64,000 bases of DNA from Opitutaceae bacterium (lineage in GTDB: Bacteria; Verrucomicrobiota; Verrucomicrobiia; Opitutales; Opitutaceae), in NCBI GenBank assembly GCA_028280945.1, contig JANQKV010000047.1:93291-157290 (forward strand). Reading direction: 5' to 3'. Positions 8,697 through 17,400 of this stretch are shown here, piece by piece. Every line of letters begins with the position of its first letter. Position 1 is the stretch's first letter. Both the position numbers and the translations under genes were made by a program. The notes beneath the pieces were generated by a model that searched no databases, had not been told where the DNA came from, and was given only the letters and a program-made list of their open reading frames with translations.

Positions 8697-8720
8697 CGCC
8701 AACATGCTTGTCCATTAATG

Positions 8721-8740
8721 TCAAAATAGTGCTATTTTGA
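8721..8740. promoter_or_regulatory. Perfect 20-bp palindromic operator candidate
   Basis: TCAAAATAGTGCTATTTTGA has two 9-base arms that are perfect reverse complements around a TG centre. It lies between the divergent AraC gene and the UroD-type methyltransferase gene, in the most AT-rich part of that gap. The position fits a binding site controlling both directions. Confidence 0.6.
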
Positions 8741-8861
8741 GGCAGCAGCTCACTAGATTGTCATACGCTCATGATGGCATACTGGACGCCCAATCCCTCG
8801 GGTGCTTGGCCACCAAGGCGACGCCCGGCAACCCCACCTTTCCCATCCACCGAGTGGTCCC

Positions 8862-9923
8862 ATGATCTCGTCAATCGCCCCCTCCACCGCGCGCATGACC
8901 AAGCGCGAAATCATCACCGCAGTGCTGCAAGGCCAGCAACCGGACTACACTCCATGGTCGTTCCGTTTCACCCAGGAACCCGAAGCTCACCTCTGCCAGC
9001 ACTTCGGCTGTGAACCGGAGGATCTGTTGGCCCACACCGGCTGTCACATTCTCGAATTGGGCAGCCCGATCGGGTTCTTCGAGGACATCGGCAACAACCG
9101 GTTTCGCGACGTCTTCGGCGTGGTGTGGGACCGCTCGCAGGACAAGGACATCGGCCTGCCGGAAAACCAGCTTCTGGCCGAACCCGAGGACCTCGGGAAC
9201 TACACGTTACCCGATCCGTGCGACCCACGTTTCTTTGCTGACATCAAACGTCGCACCGAGCGCTACCCGGACCGCTTTCGGTTGTTCACCCTGGGTTTCT
9301 CGCTGTTCGAACGCGCCTGGACCCTGCGCGGCATGGAAGACCTGTTGATGGATTTCATCGAAGAGCCGGACTTTGTTCACGCACTCTTCGAGAAGATTGC
9401 GGACTACAACATCGCCCAAGTGAAAGAAGCGCTGAAATATGACATCGACGCGGTCTACTACGGCGACGACTGGGGCCAGCAACGCGGACTCATCATGGGC
9501 TACGACCGGTGGAAGGAATTCATCTATCCGCAGCTCCAACGCATGTATGGTGTCGTGAAGGACGCGGGTAGGTTCCAATTCATCCACTCCTGCGGTGACG
9601 TCGATGAGCTGTTCCCGGACCTGATCGATATTGGACTCAATTGCTTCAACCCGTTCCAACCCGAGGCCATGGACGTCTACGAAATCCATCGTGACTACCG
9701 CGACCGACTGTCGTTCTGGGGCGGCCTCTCCACGCAAAGCACCCTGCCCTACGAGAGCGCCGCCACCGTGCGCGCCGAAAGCCGCAAGCTGCTCGAAATG
9801 GGACGCGCCGGCAGCTTCATCTTCTCGCCCTCCCATTCCGTTGAAAGCGACGTGCCGTTCAAAAACATCCTCGCGTTCATCGAGGAGGCACACGCCCAAC
9901 CCGCCGCCGCCGGCCAAATCTGA
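8862..9923 (+). CDS. UroD-family (MtaA/MtbA-like) methyltransferase
   Basis: The protein (353 residues from ATG 8862; ATG 8895, MTKREIITAVLQG, is an equally plausible start) belongs to the uroporphyrinogen decarboxylase superfamily. It resembles the corrinoid-dependent methyltransferase branch rather than HemE: it carries the zinc-type His-x-Cys motif in FIHSCGDVDELF and a further cysteine in LNCFNPFQPE, plus the branch-typical IGFFEDIGNNRFRDVFGVVWDR and YYGDDWGQQRG segments. The next gene, 18 bases downstream, encodes a corrinoid protein. The pair should transfer a methyl group from an O- or N-methylated substrate to cobalamin, or from cobalamin to another acceptor. The methyl donor is unknown. 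No tetrahydrofolate methyltransferase or corrinoid activase is visible in the window. Confidence 0.85.
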   Translation: MISSIAPSTARMTKREIITAVLQGQQPDYTPWSFRFTQEPEAHLCQHFGCEPEDLLAHTGCHILELGSPIGFFEDIGNNRFRDVFGVVWDRSQDKDIGLPENQLLAEPEDLGNYTLPDPCDPRFFADIKRRTERYPDRFRLFTLGFSLFERAWTLRGMEDLLMDFIEEPDFVHALFEKIADYNIAQVKEALKYDIDAVYYGDDWGQQRGLIMGYDRWKEFIYPQLQRMYGVVKDAGRFQFIHSCGDVDELFPDLIDIGLNCFNPFQPEAMDVYEIHRDYRDRLSFWGGLSTQSTLPYESAATVRAESRKLLEMGRAGSFIFSPSHSVESDVPFKNILAFIEEAHAQPAAAGQI

Positions 9924-9941
9924 ACTCATCCTTCTCCCACG

Positions 9942-10571
9942 ATGAACCCACTGCTGGATTCTGTCGCGCAGGCCATCATGGCCTGCAACCGCAAGGCCGC
10001 CAAAGTCGCCACCCAGGCTGCCTTGGACGCCAGCCTCGATGCGGAGACCGTGCTCGCCGCCCTGATGCGCGGCATGGAGGACGTCGGCCAACGCTTTAAA
10101 GCCAATCGCATCTTTGTACCCGAAGTGCTCGTTGCCGCCCGTGCGATGAAAACGAGCCTCGGACTGTTGGAACCGCATCTCGTCGCGTCCGGTGTTCAGG
10201 CTACGCACAAGATCGTGATCTGCACTGTCGAAGGTGACCTGCACGACATCGGCAAAAACCTCGTCGCCATGATGCTCCAAGGGGCGAACTTTGAGGTCAT
10301 CGACCTGGGCACCAATGTCAGCGCCCGAGTGGTGATTGACGCTGCGATTGAACAAAAAGCCGACCTCATTGGGCTTTCTTCCTTGCTGACCACCACCATG
10401 CCAGCGATGCGCGATACCGTCGCCCGCATCAAGGACAGCGCCTTTAATGGTCCGGTCATGGTGGGCGGCGCTCCTGTCACCGAACGATTTGCCGCAGAGA
10501 TCGCCGCCGATGGCTATTCCCCCAGCGCGGCTTATGCCGTGGACCTCGCCTGCCGACTGGTCGCCGCCTGA
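9942..10571 (+). CDS. Corrinoid (B12-binding) methyl-carrier protein
   Basis: The 209-residue protein has the two-part architecture of MtaC/MtbC/MtmC carriers. Residues 1-85 form the helical B12-binding-2 cap (MRGMEDVGQRFKANRIFVPEVLVAARAM). Residues 88-209 form the cobalamin-binding Rossmann domain, with the signature DLHDIGKN (His101 as lower axial cobalt ligand), then SLLTTTM and GGAPVT. It shuttles a methyl group between two methyltransferases in the cytoplasm. It is 18 bases behind the UroD-type methyltransferase, so the two surely form one operon under the divergent AraC regulator. The B12-binding motif is complete, so it looks functional. Confidence 0.93.
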   Translation: MNPLLDSVAQAIMACNRKAAKVATQAALDASLDAETVLAALMRGMEDVGQRFKANRIFVPEVLVAARAMKTSLGLLEPHLVASGVQATHKIVICTVEGDLHDIGKNLVAMMLQGANFEVIDLGTNVSARVVIDAAIEQKADLIGLSSLLTTTMPAMRDTVARIKDSAFNGPVMVGGAPVTERFAAEIAADGYSPSAAYAVDLACRLVAA

Positions 10572-10617
10572 CCCCTGTCCGCACCAACCTACATCTCCAG
10601 TCACAAAAACGCCGCGG

Positions 10618-10644
10618 CGAACGACTGGACTCCAACCTCGTTCG
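10618..10644. terminator. Possible hairpin between convergent genes
   Basis: CGAACGA and TCGTTCG (7-base arms, 13-base loop) lie in the 106-base gap between the corrinoid-protein stop and the convergent HNH gene stop. There is no T tract, so this is only a weak terminator candidate. Confidence 0.3.
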
Positions 10645-10677
10645 TCGCCCGGGCGGCAGCGCCCCATCAAGCCACAC

Positions 10678-11295
10678 CTACTCCTCCAGCTCGACGTTCC
10701 AGTAGGCCATGTCGAGGAAGCCCTTCCAGCGTTCGCGTTGCTGGTTGTTGAGCACAAGCGAGATCACCGGGCGCCACTTGGGTTTCACGGGCTTGCGAAT
10801 CAAACGCATGTTCGCTTGGTGCGGCAGCCGGTTGGCTTTGCGGGAGTTACACTTGATGCACGAACACACGATGTTCTCCCACGTTGTCTTGCCGCCCCGG
10901 TCGCGGGGAATGACATGGTCGAGGTTCAGGTCTTCACGGTCAAAAATGTTGCCGCAATATTGGCAGGTGTCCTTGTCGCGACGGAAAACATTGTTGCGGG
11001 TAAGCTTCACCTCGCGGCGTGGCAACTTGTCGAAGAAAGTCAGCAAAATCACGCGCGGCAACCGCACTGTCTTCCGCGGCGTGTGGACGGCTTCGAACTC
11101 ATCCACGGGGGGATTGGATTCCGAAAAATCCATCCAGTCCATAAATGAAAAGACCCGGAAGTCCTCCGGGTCATTGTGGACGACTGAGGCGTGCCCCCTG
11201 GCCAATAAGGCAAAGGCCCGTTTGGCACCGATGACGTTAACCGCCTGCCAAAGGCGGTTGAGCACCAACACCGGTTGATCCAAGACAGCGTCCAT
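10678..11295 (-). CDS. HNH endonuclease family protein
   Basis: The 205-residue protein has an N-terminal region starting VLDQPVLVLNRLWQAVNVIGAKRAFALLARG, then a classic HNH nuclease module around residues 105-165: CQYCG, LDHVIPRDRGGKTTWENIV, CSCIKCN. The two CxxC pairs bind a structural zinc and the D-H...N-x-x-x-H/N residues form the metal-dependent nuclease site. Proteins of this exact layout are widespread single-copy housekeeping genes in many phyla, with no settled role. It is not beside any restriction or phage gene here. A perfect TTGACA (minus strand, 11335-11330) precedes it. It follows the RNA helicase gene in the same direction after 120 bases. Confidence 0.88.
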   Translation of the reverse strand: MDAVLDQPVLVLNRLWQAVNVIGAKRAFALLARGHASVVHNDPEDFRVFSFMDWMDFSESNPPVDEFEAVHTPRKTVRLPRVILLTFFDKLPRREVKLTRNNVFRRDKDTCQYCGNIFDREDLNLDHVIPRDRGGKTTWENIVCSCIKCNSRKANRLPHQANMRLIRKPVKPKWRPVISLVLNNQQRERWKGFLDMAYWNVELEE

Positions 11296-11415
11296 GTCGG
11301 GACGTCTACTTAGAAAGCGGGCGGGAAACTGTCAAGAATCCGCGTAGTAACAACGCGGTTACACCCGATCATATCCTCCTCGTTTCATCTTTATCATTCT
11401 CTTGCTCCATCCTGA

Positions 11416-13086
11416 TCATCCCGCCTCCTGCGCGGGCACGGGTTGCAGTGTCACACCGCGCATGCGCACGCCTGCCAGCTTTTGCAGCACATCATCCGCA
11501 TACTGCTCCGAAACGTCCACCAGCGAGTGCCGCTGTTTGAGATCGATTGCTCCCACGATCTGTGCGGGCAGGCGTGTCACCCCGGCAATCTTGCCCACAA
11601 TGTCACCCGGTTTGGCGGCATGCTTGCGCCCGACATTAAAAAACAAGGTCACAAACCCTTGCTCGCGGCCGGTGCGGCCCGGCCGGTCGAAGGCCGGTTG
11701 CTGCGGTTTGTCGCGAAACTGCGGCGCTTCGCGGTCGCCCGGTTTTCCGCGGCCCTGGCCGGTCGCATGTGGGGTTGGTTCGACGGCCGGTTCCTTTACC
11801 CCGCCATGCATGAGGTGAATCAACGCCGCCGAGATATCCGTGCTGGCAAAACCCTGTTCGAGCAATCGGTCAATCAGTCGATCCTGGCGGGCAAATTCGC
11901 CGGTTTCCAGAGTGGTCCGCAGCTTCTCAAAAAACTGATCTTCCCGGGCCTCTTCGATTTCGTCGATCGAGGGGATGCGGCCCCGGTGAATCTTAAGCCG
12001 GCCATGCCGAATCATCGCCTGCAGTTTATAGATCTCGCGATTGGAAACGAACGTGAAGGCCTGGCCGGATTTGCCGGCCCGGCCGGTCCGACCGATGCGA
12101 TGAGTGTAGTCCTCCGCATCATTCGGCAGGTCAAAATTGAAAACCACCTCGAGGTCATCGATGTCCAGGCCGCGGGCTGCGACATCGGTCGCGATCAAAA
12201 ATTCAAAACCCTTGCGCTTGAATTTTTCCGTCACGCGGTTGCGCTGCGCTTGCGATATGTCGCCGTGCAATCGATCGGTCTGGTAGCCGCGGGCGTGGAG
12301 TTGTTCGTCCAGCTCGTCGACCATGATCTTGGTGGAGCAGAACACGATGCCATGCCGGAAGTCATAGCGATCGATGAGTCGGGTGAGCGCCTCAACCTTG
12401 GCCCGGCGTTGCACCTCAAAATAAACCTGCTCCACTCGCGGGGCGTTCTTGGCGTGGGCCTTGATCCTGACCTCAACCGGATCGTGGGTGTAACGCTTGA
12501 TCAGGCCGCGGATCGCCGGTGGCATGGTGGCGGAGAAAAACAGCGACTGCCGGCCCGGCGGCGTGCCCGCCATGACCGTTTCGATGTCGTCGCGGAAACC
12601 CATGTCCAGCATGCGGTCGCACTCGTCCAGGATCACCATGCGCAGGTCATCCAGCCGCAACGTGCCGCGCTCCATGTGGTCCATCACCCGGCCCGGCGTG
12701 CCGATCACGATTTGGCTGCCGGCCTTGAGCGCACGAATCTGGCGATCGTAGGGCTGCCCCCCGTAGATCGGCACTTCCATGATGCCACGTTTGAACGAGG
12801 CCAACTTGTTGACCTCCTCCGCCACCTGCACGGCCAGCTCCCGGGTCGGGCAAAGAATCAGCACCTGCACCCGCTTTAGCTTGGGATTGATAGCTTCGAT
12901 CGCCGGGATCGCAAAGGCTGCCGTCTTGCCCGAACCGGTGGCGGACTGACCCACCACATCACGTCCCTCCAGCAACGGCGGAATCACCGCCGTTTGGATC
13001 GGGGAGGCCTCCTCGAAACCCAGTTTGTCGACGGCTTTGAGCACCTCGGACGACAGGCCCAGCTCGTTGAAGGGACGTTTTTCCAT
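11416..13086 (-). CDS. ATP-dependent RNA helicase (DEAD-box family with a DECD motif) and DbpA-type RNA-binding tail
   Basis: I start at the ATG at 13086 (MEKRPFNELGLSSEVLKAV), preceded by a GCGGGG ribosome-binding-like stretch; the ten upstream codons lack family similarity. The 556-residue protein has the full helicase core: Q motif SPIQTAVIPPLL, motif I SATGSGKT, PTRELA, TPGR, SAT, then the C-terminal RecA domain with TDVAARGLDI and HRIGRTGRAG. Motif II reads DECD, not DEAD. After a basic, low-complexity linker, residues ~480-550 (FVTLFFNVGRKHAAKPGDIVGKIAG) form the DbpA/CsdA-type RNA-binding domain. This points to a role in ribosome assembly or mRNA structure remodelling, including the cold. 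Confidence 0.93.
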   Translation of the reverse strand: MEKRPFNELGLSSEVLKAVDKLGFEEASPIQTAVIPPLLEGRDVVGQSATGSGKTAAFAIPAIEAINPKLKRVQVLILCPTRELAVQVAEEVNKLASFKRGIMEVPIYGGQPYDRQIRALKAGSQIVIGTPGRVMDHMERGTLRLDDLRMVILDECDRMLDMGFRDDIETVMAGTPPGRQSLFFSATMPPAIRGLIKRYTHDPVEVRIKAHAKNAPRVEQVYFEVQRRAKVEALTRLIDRYDFRHGIVFCSTKIMVDELDEQLHARGYQTDRLHGDISQAQRNRVTEKFKRKGFEFLIATDVAARGLDIDDLEVVFNFDLPNDAEDYTHRIGRTGRAGKSGQAFTFVSNREIYKLQAMIRHGRLKIHRGRIPSIDEIEEAREDQFFEKLRTTLETGEFARQDRLIDRLLEQGFASTDISAALIHLMHGGVKEPAVEPTPHATGQGRGKPGDREAPQFRDKPQQPAFDRPGRTGREQGFVTLFFNVGRKHAAKPGDIVGKIAGVTRLPAQIVGAIDLKQRHSLVDVSEQYADDVLQKLAGVRMRGVTLQPVPAQEAG

Positions 13087-13146
13087 CCCCGCTGCTACCC
13101 GAGCGCTTCGTGACAAGCGATCAGAATAAACCGGGGTGTTCTAACG

Positions 13147-13671
13147 TTAGCCCTCGGGAGGCACATCCCGAGTGAGCCCGAAGATCCCCTCCCGCCAGTC
13201 CGGATACCGGGCCAACAGGTCATTGCGGTCGGCCAACTCGAAATCCGTCCACCGAAACTCCGGGGCCACGATGCACGAAACCAACGCCCAGCTTCCGCCG
13301 GCAGTCAGACGGGTGCCTTGCCAGACTTCCGCGGGAATCACATTCTGCGGGACGGCGCCCGCGCCCAAATCCATGCCAAGCCTCACCCACTCGCCATGAC
13401 CATCGGGATAGAGGCGCAATGACTCCAGGGTGTCGCCGGCGTGCCAGCACCAGATTTCGTCCGTCCGCAACACGTGCATGGCCGAAAACGCCTCGGGCGT
13501 GAACAAAGCGTAGATCACTGAATAGGCCCGGGTGCTCTCCGTCGATTCGCCGCGCATCACGTAGTAGGGGGCCTCCGTGGTCCGCCGAAAAAATCCACCT
13601 TCTTGATCGAGCGGCTCCAACTGCAAGGCATCGATAATGGCCGCGGCCTCCGGTGCGATGGCGGGCTTCAT
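13147..13671 (-). CDS. Cupin-superfamily protein, DUF985 type
   Basis: The track's 278-residue ORF overruns the upstream methyltransferase; the real start is the ATG at 13671 (MKPAIAPEAAAIIDALQLEPLDQEGG), which overlaps the methyltransferase stop by 4 bases. The 174-residue product has the DUF985/cupin_5 pattern: LEPLDQEGGFFRRT, SVIYALFTPEAFSAMHVLRTDEIWCWHAGD, LYPDG and a late VAPEFRWTDFELADR. The histidine and glutamates of MHVLRTDEIW suggest metal or sugar binding in the barrel. Biochemical function of the family is not established. Translational coupling with the SAM methyltransferase suggests the two work together or are simply co-expressed. Confidence 0.85.
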   Translation of the reverse strand: MKPAIAPEAAAIIDALQLEPLDQEGGFFRRTTEAPYYVMRGESTESTRAYSVIYALFTPEAFSAMHVLRTDEIWCWHAGDTLESLRLYPDGHGEWVRLGMDLGAGAVPQNVIPAEVWQGTRLTAGGSWALVSCIVAPEFRWTDFELADRNDLLARYPDWREGIFGLTRDVPPEG

Positions 13672-14219
13672 GCCAGTTTTTCGAAGACGAAGAGGTGATT
13701 GAGGCCCAGTTGAAACTTGGACCGATGGACCAGGGCAAAACGCGGCTCCGCAAAGATCTGCAGGGTTTCCTCGGGCTGAAATCCAAAATGCTCTTCCAAT
13801 GACATTCCGTCGATCAAGCGGAGCTTCTTCAGCACATCGAGAATGCGATCCACCGCCGGCCCTGGAACGGTAATGACCACCCGGCCACCGGTACGCAAAA
13901 GCCAATGGCAGGCCGCCACCAAACTCGACTGCCGATCGCAGGGAATATGTTCGAGCACCGCCAACATGGTGATTGCATCCCACTCGCCAACTTCGGGGGC
14001 AACTTCAGGAAAATAACCCGGATGGATGGACCAACGGCCGCGACTCTGCACTTCGTCACTCAAGGGCTCGACCCCAAAACCTTCCTCCAACTGGTCACCC
14101 AGGGCCCGGAACAACTCTCCCTGAAATGCACCTACATCGATCACGCGTTTGGCGTCGGGCAAATGACGACAGCACTGCCGAATCCGCCAATCCTGCAAAA
14201 CTCGATCGACATACCTCAT
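13668..14219 (-). CDS. Class I SAM-dependent methyltransferase
   Basis: The ATG at 14219 (MRYVDRVLQDWRIRQC) is preferred over the upstream start at 14276, because purine-rich AAGGTGAGAGG precedes it and the added 19 residues look unrelated. The 183-residue protein has motif I VIDVGAFQGELF, an acidic end of strand 2 (GVEP), and MLAVLEHIPCDRQ followed by WLLRTGGRVVITVP, the usual SAM-binding Rossmann pattern. FGFQPEETLQIF near the end resembles methyltransferases acting on sugars or ubiquinone-type substrates, but the substrate cannot be named. Its ATGA junction with the cupin gene implies co-translation. The gene is divergent from the giant cytochrome fusion. Confidence 0.85.
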   Translation of the reverse strand: MRYVDRVLQDWRIRQCCRHLPDAKRVIDVGAFQGELFRALGDQLEEGFGVEPLSDEVQSRGRWSIHPGYFPEVAPEVGEWDAITMLAVLEHIPCDRQSSLVAACHWLLRTGGRVVITVPGPAVDRILDVLKKLRLIDGMSLEEHFGFQPEETLQIFAEPRFALVHRSKFQLGLNHLFVFEKLA

Positions 14220-14414
14220 CCCTCTCACCTTCAGGTGTCGTTGACAGTGGATGCGACCAAATTCCCGGCAAACCAAACTTCTTCGTGAACTTTTAGCAGA
14301 ACGAATCCCCCCATGACCGGATCAACGGTTGTCGACCAGGCCTTCCAGCAACTAAGCACGGAGGATCAAGCCGCCTCCCCTTCCTCACCGCGGCGTTCCC
14401 AAACTCCCACGCTG

Positions 14415-17400
14415 ATGCGAATCCTCGCCCTTCTCATGCTGGCCGCCCTCCCCTCCGTCGCTTCCGACTCACCTTCGACGGGGGAGGAAAAACCTCCTCG
14501 GATCGTCTTCCTGACCGGCGATGAGGAATATCGCTCGGAGGAATCGATGCCGATGCTCGCCCGCATTCTCCGCCGGGACTTCGACTTCGACGTCCATGTG
14601 GGATTCTCGGTCAATGAGCACGGCTTCGTAGACCCGAACGCCGCCGCATCACTCACGGGCACGGAGCATTTGGCGGATGCCGATCTGGCAGTGCTGTTTC
14701 TGCGCTTCCGCCGACCCGACGAAGCCACCTTTCAACGCATCCTGGATTTTCTTGCCGCGGGCAAGCCGGTGGTGGCATTTCGCACATCCACTCATGCATT
14801 TCGCTTTGGTCCCAATTCGCCTCATGGGGAATGGGGTCATCAAACCGAAACGGAGTTCTATGCCGGCGGAAAGTTGATCCGTGAGCTTGTGGGCCAAAAA
14901 TGGATCACGCACCACGGTCACTTCGATGATGGCGCCAGCCCGCTGACCGAGGTGAGCCTGGATGCAAGTCACGCAAACCACCCCATCCTCACCGGCGTCG
15001 ATCCATTCGCAGCATACTCGTGGCTCTATCACGTTGAAGGCGGCGGGGACACCGTGGCCGGGAATCCGGCGTTCCTGCTGCATGGCCGCGCCCTCCGATC
15101 CAACCACGCCGACGCCGGTCGCCTCGATCGGTTTCCCCTGGAAAACCCGGTCGCCTGGGCCAGCCACCATGATTTTGGCAAAGCACCTGCGCGGGTGTTT
15201 ACCACCACCCTGGGGCACCCCTACGACTTCCGTGAACCCGCCATGCGCCGCCTGGCGCTGCAAGGCATCTTGTGGGCGCTCGACCGCGAAGACCTGATTC
15301 CGGCGGAAGGTGTTGGGGTTGAGCCGGTGGCCCCCTATGAGCCCCACAACTCGGGGTTCGGCGACAAGTTCAAACCCGGCCACCACCCGGCCGACTTTTT
15401 TCCGGCGCGAGAAGTCGGCGCAGGACGCCCCCGCCATCCGCAACCCCGCATCGCAGCCCCGTCATTCCACCAGACCACCCTGCCCCTCGACCTCGATTCG
15501 GGCAGCACGATCGCAATCGTGGGCGGCGGTCTGGGCGAACGCCTGCAGTATCACGGTTATTTCGAAGGTGCGGTGCAGAGCGCCTTTGCAGAGAAGCACT
15601 GGCGATTTCGCAACCTGGCCAACTCCGGTGACACCGCGGGACTGCGACCGCACGCCGGTCGCGCCACCGCTTGGGCGTTCCCCGGGGCGGATCGTTTTCA
15701 TCCCCAGCATCGCGCCCACCGCGGCCGGGGGCACTACCCCTACCCGGACGAATGGCTGACGACTGTGGGCACCGACGTCGTGTTGGGGTTTTTTGGATAC
15801 AGTGAGTCCTTCGCCGGGCCCGCCGGGGTGGAAAATTTCCAAGCCGAACTGCGCGCATGGATCCGTCACACCCGCACCCGCCGTTACGATGGTGAAGCTG
15901 CCCCGGACATCGTCCTCGTCTCACCCATCGCTTTCGAGGACCGCTCCGCCACGGATGACCTGCCCGACGGCCGGGCGACCAATGCCAACCTCGCGCTTTA
16001 CACCCGGGCTATGCTTGAAGTGGCCGCCGAGATGGGGGTGGGGGCGGTGGATGCATTTCAACCTTCACAATCCTGGTATGACGCCAGCGAAGATTACCTG
16101 ACCCTCAACGGCTGCCATCTGAATGCATCCGGATATGAGAAGTTTTCCGCCTTTCTCGCCGAGCGGCTCTTCGGCAATGCCGGCCGGCCCTCGACGGAGT
16201 TGCTGGCCGCCATCGACGACAAAAACTGGCTGTGGGACAACGACTACCGGATGCCCAACGGCGTGCACGCCTTCGGTCGTCGCTGGCAACCGTTCGGTGA
16301 TTTCAATTACCCGGAGGAGTTCGAAAAGATTCGGCAGATGACCAACCTGCGGGACCCGGTGATCTGGGCCGCCGCCCGGGGCGAACGCAGCGCCGCTGAT
16401 GACGGGAAGACCCGTGACCTCACTCCTGTCTCCAGCAACTTTCATCGTGAGATCACCTACCTGCCCGAATCCAGGGCGGTGGAGAAAATCACTCCCGCCG
16501 AAGGATTTGCCATCAATCTGTTCGCGGACGAGTCGATGTTTCCCGAGCTCGCCAATCCCGTGCAGTTGTCCTTCGACAATCGCGGCCGCCTGTGGGTCGC
16601 CGTCATGCCAAGTTATCCGCACTACCGTCCGGGCGACACGCGACCCAACGACAAACTGCTGATCCTGGAAGACACGGATGGTGACGGCCGCGCCGACTCG
16701 CGCACGGTGTTCGCCGATGGCCTGCACCTGCCCATTGGGTTCGCGTTCCAGCCCGACGGCAGCGTGATTGTTTCGCAGCAACCGCGGTTGATTCGCTTGA
16801 TCGACGAAGATGGTGACGACCAGGCGGATCGCCGGGAGATCCTGCTGACCGGGTTCGACAACCACGACACCCACCACGCCATCGGTGCATTCACCACCGG
16901 CCCGACGGGTGATCTCTACCTGCTCGAAGGCGTGTTTCTGCACTCTCAAGTGGAGACGCCCTACGGAACCGAGCGGGGAGTCGACGCCCATGTCTGGCGA
17001 CTTGACCCCCGCACCTGGCGACTGGAAAAGTTCAATCAAGCGGAGATGTGGAATCCCTGGGGGTTGGCGTTTGACGAATGGGGACAAACGTTCGTCGCGG
17101 ATGCGTCCGATGGGCAAAATACCTGGTCCACCTCACGCTCCGCCGAGCTTCCCCTGGGCAGGCAGCACCCAAAATCCCGCCAGTTTACAACCCAAACCGT
17201 GCGGCCCACCAGTGGGGCGGCCTTCGTCTCCGGCCGCCATTTTCCAACCGAGCAGGCAGGTGACTTTCTGGTCGCCAACTGCATTGGGTTTCTGGGCATC
17301 AAACAGCACATCGTCCGCGACAAAGGCTCCGGTTTCACCGGCGAACCACGCCAGGATCTGATCTCGGGCACCGACCCCAACTTCCGGCCGGTCGACCTCG

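Noticed and set aside
10678-11295. HNH gene as part of a restriction or phage-defence system
   Set aside because: No methyltransferase, nuclease partner or phage gene adjoins it; this HNH layout is a widespread housekeeping-like family.
11443-12879. 478-codon plus-strand ORF opposite the helicase
   Set aside because: It is wholly antisense to a clear RNA helicase; long antisense frames are common in G+C-rich genes. The same reasoning rejects 39929-41401, 9207-10757, 22431-23843, 45045-46517, 54138-55298, 61280-62965, 4055-5137 and 31818-33224.
13147-13165. CTCGGGA...TCCCGAG hairpin as a terminator
   Set aside because: It lies inside the end of the cupin coding sequence and has no T tract.
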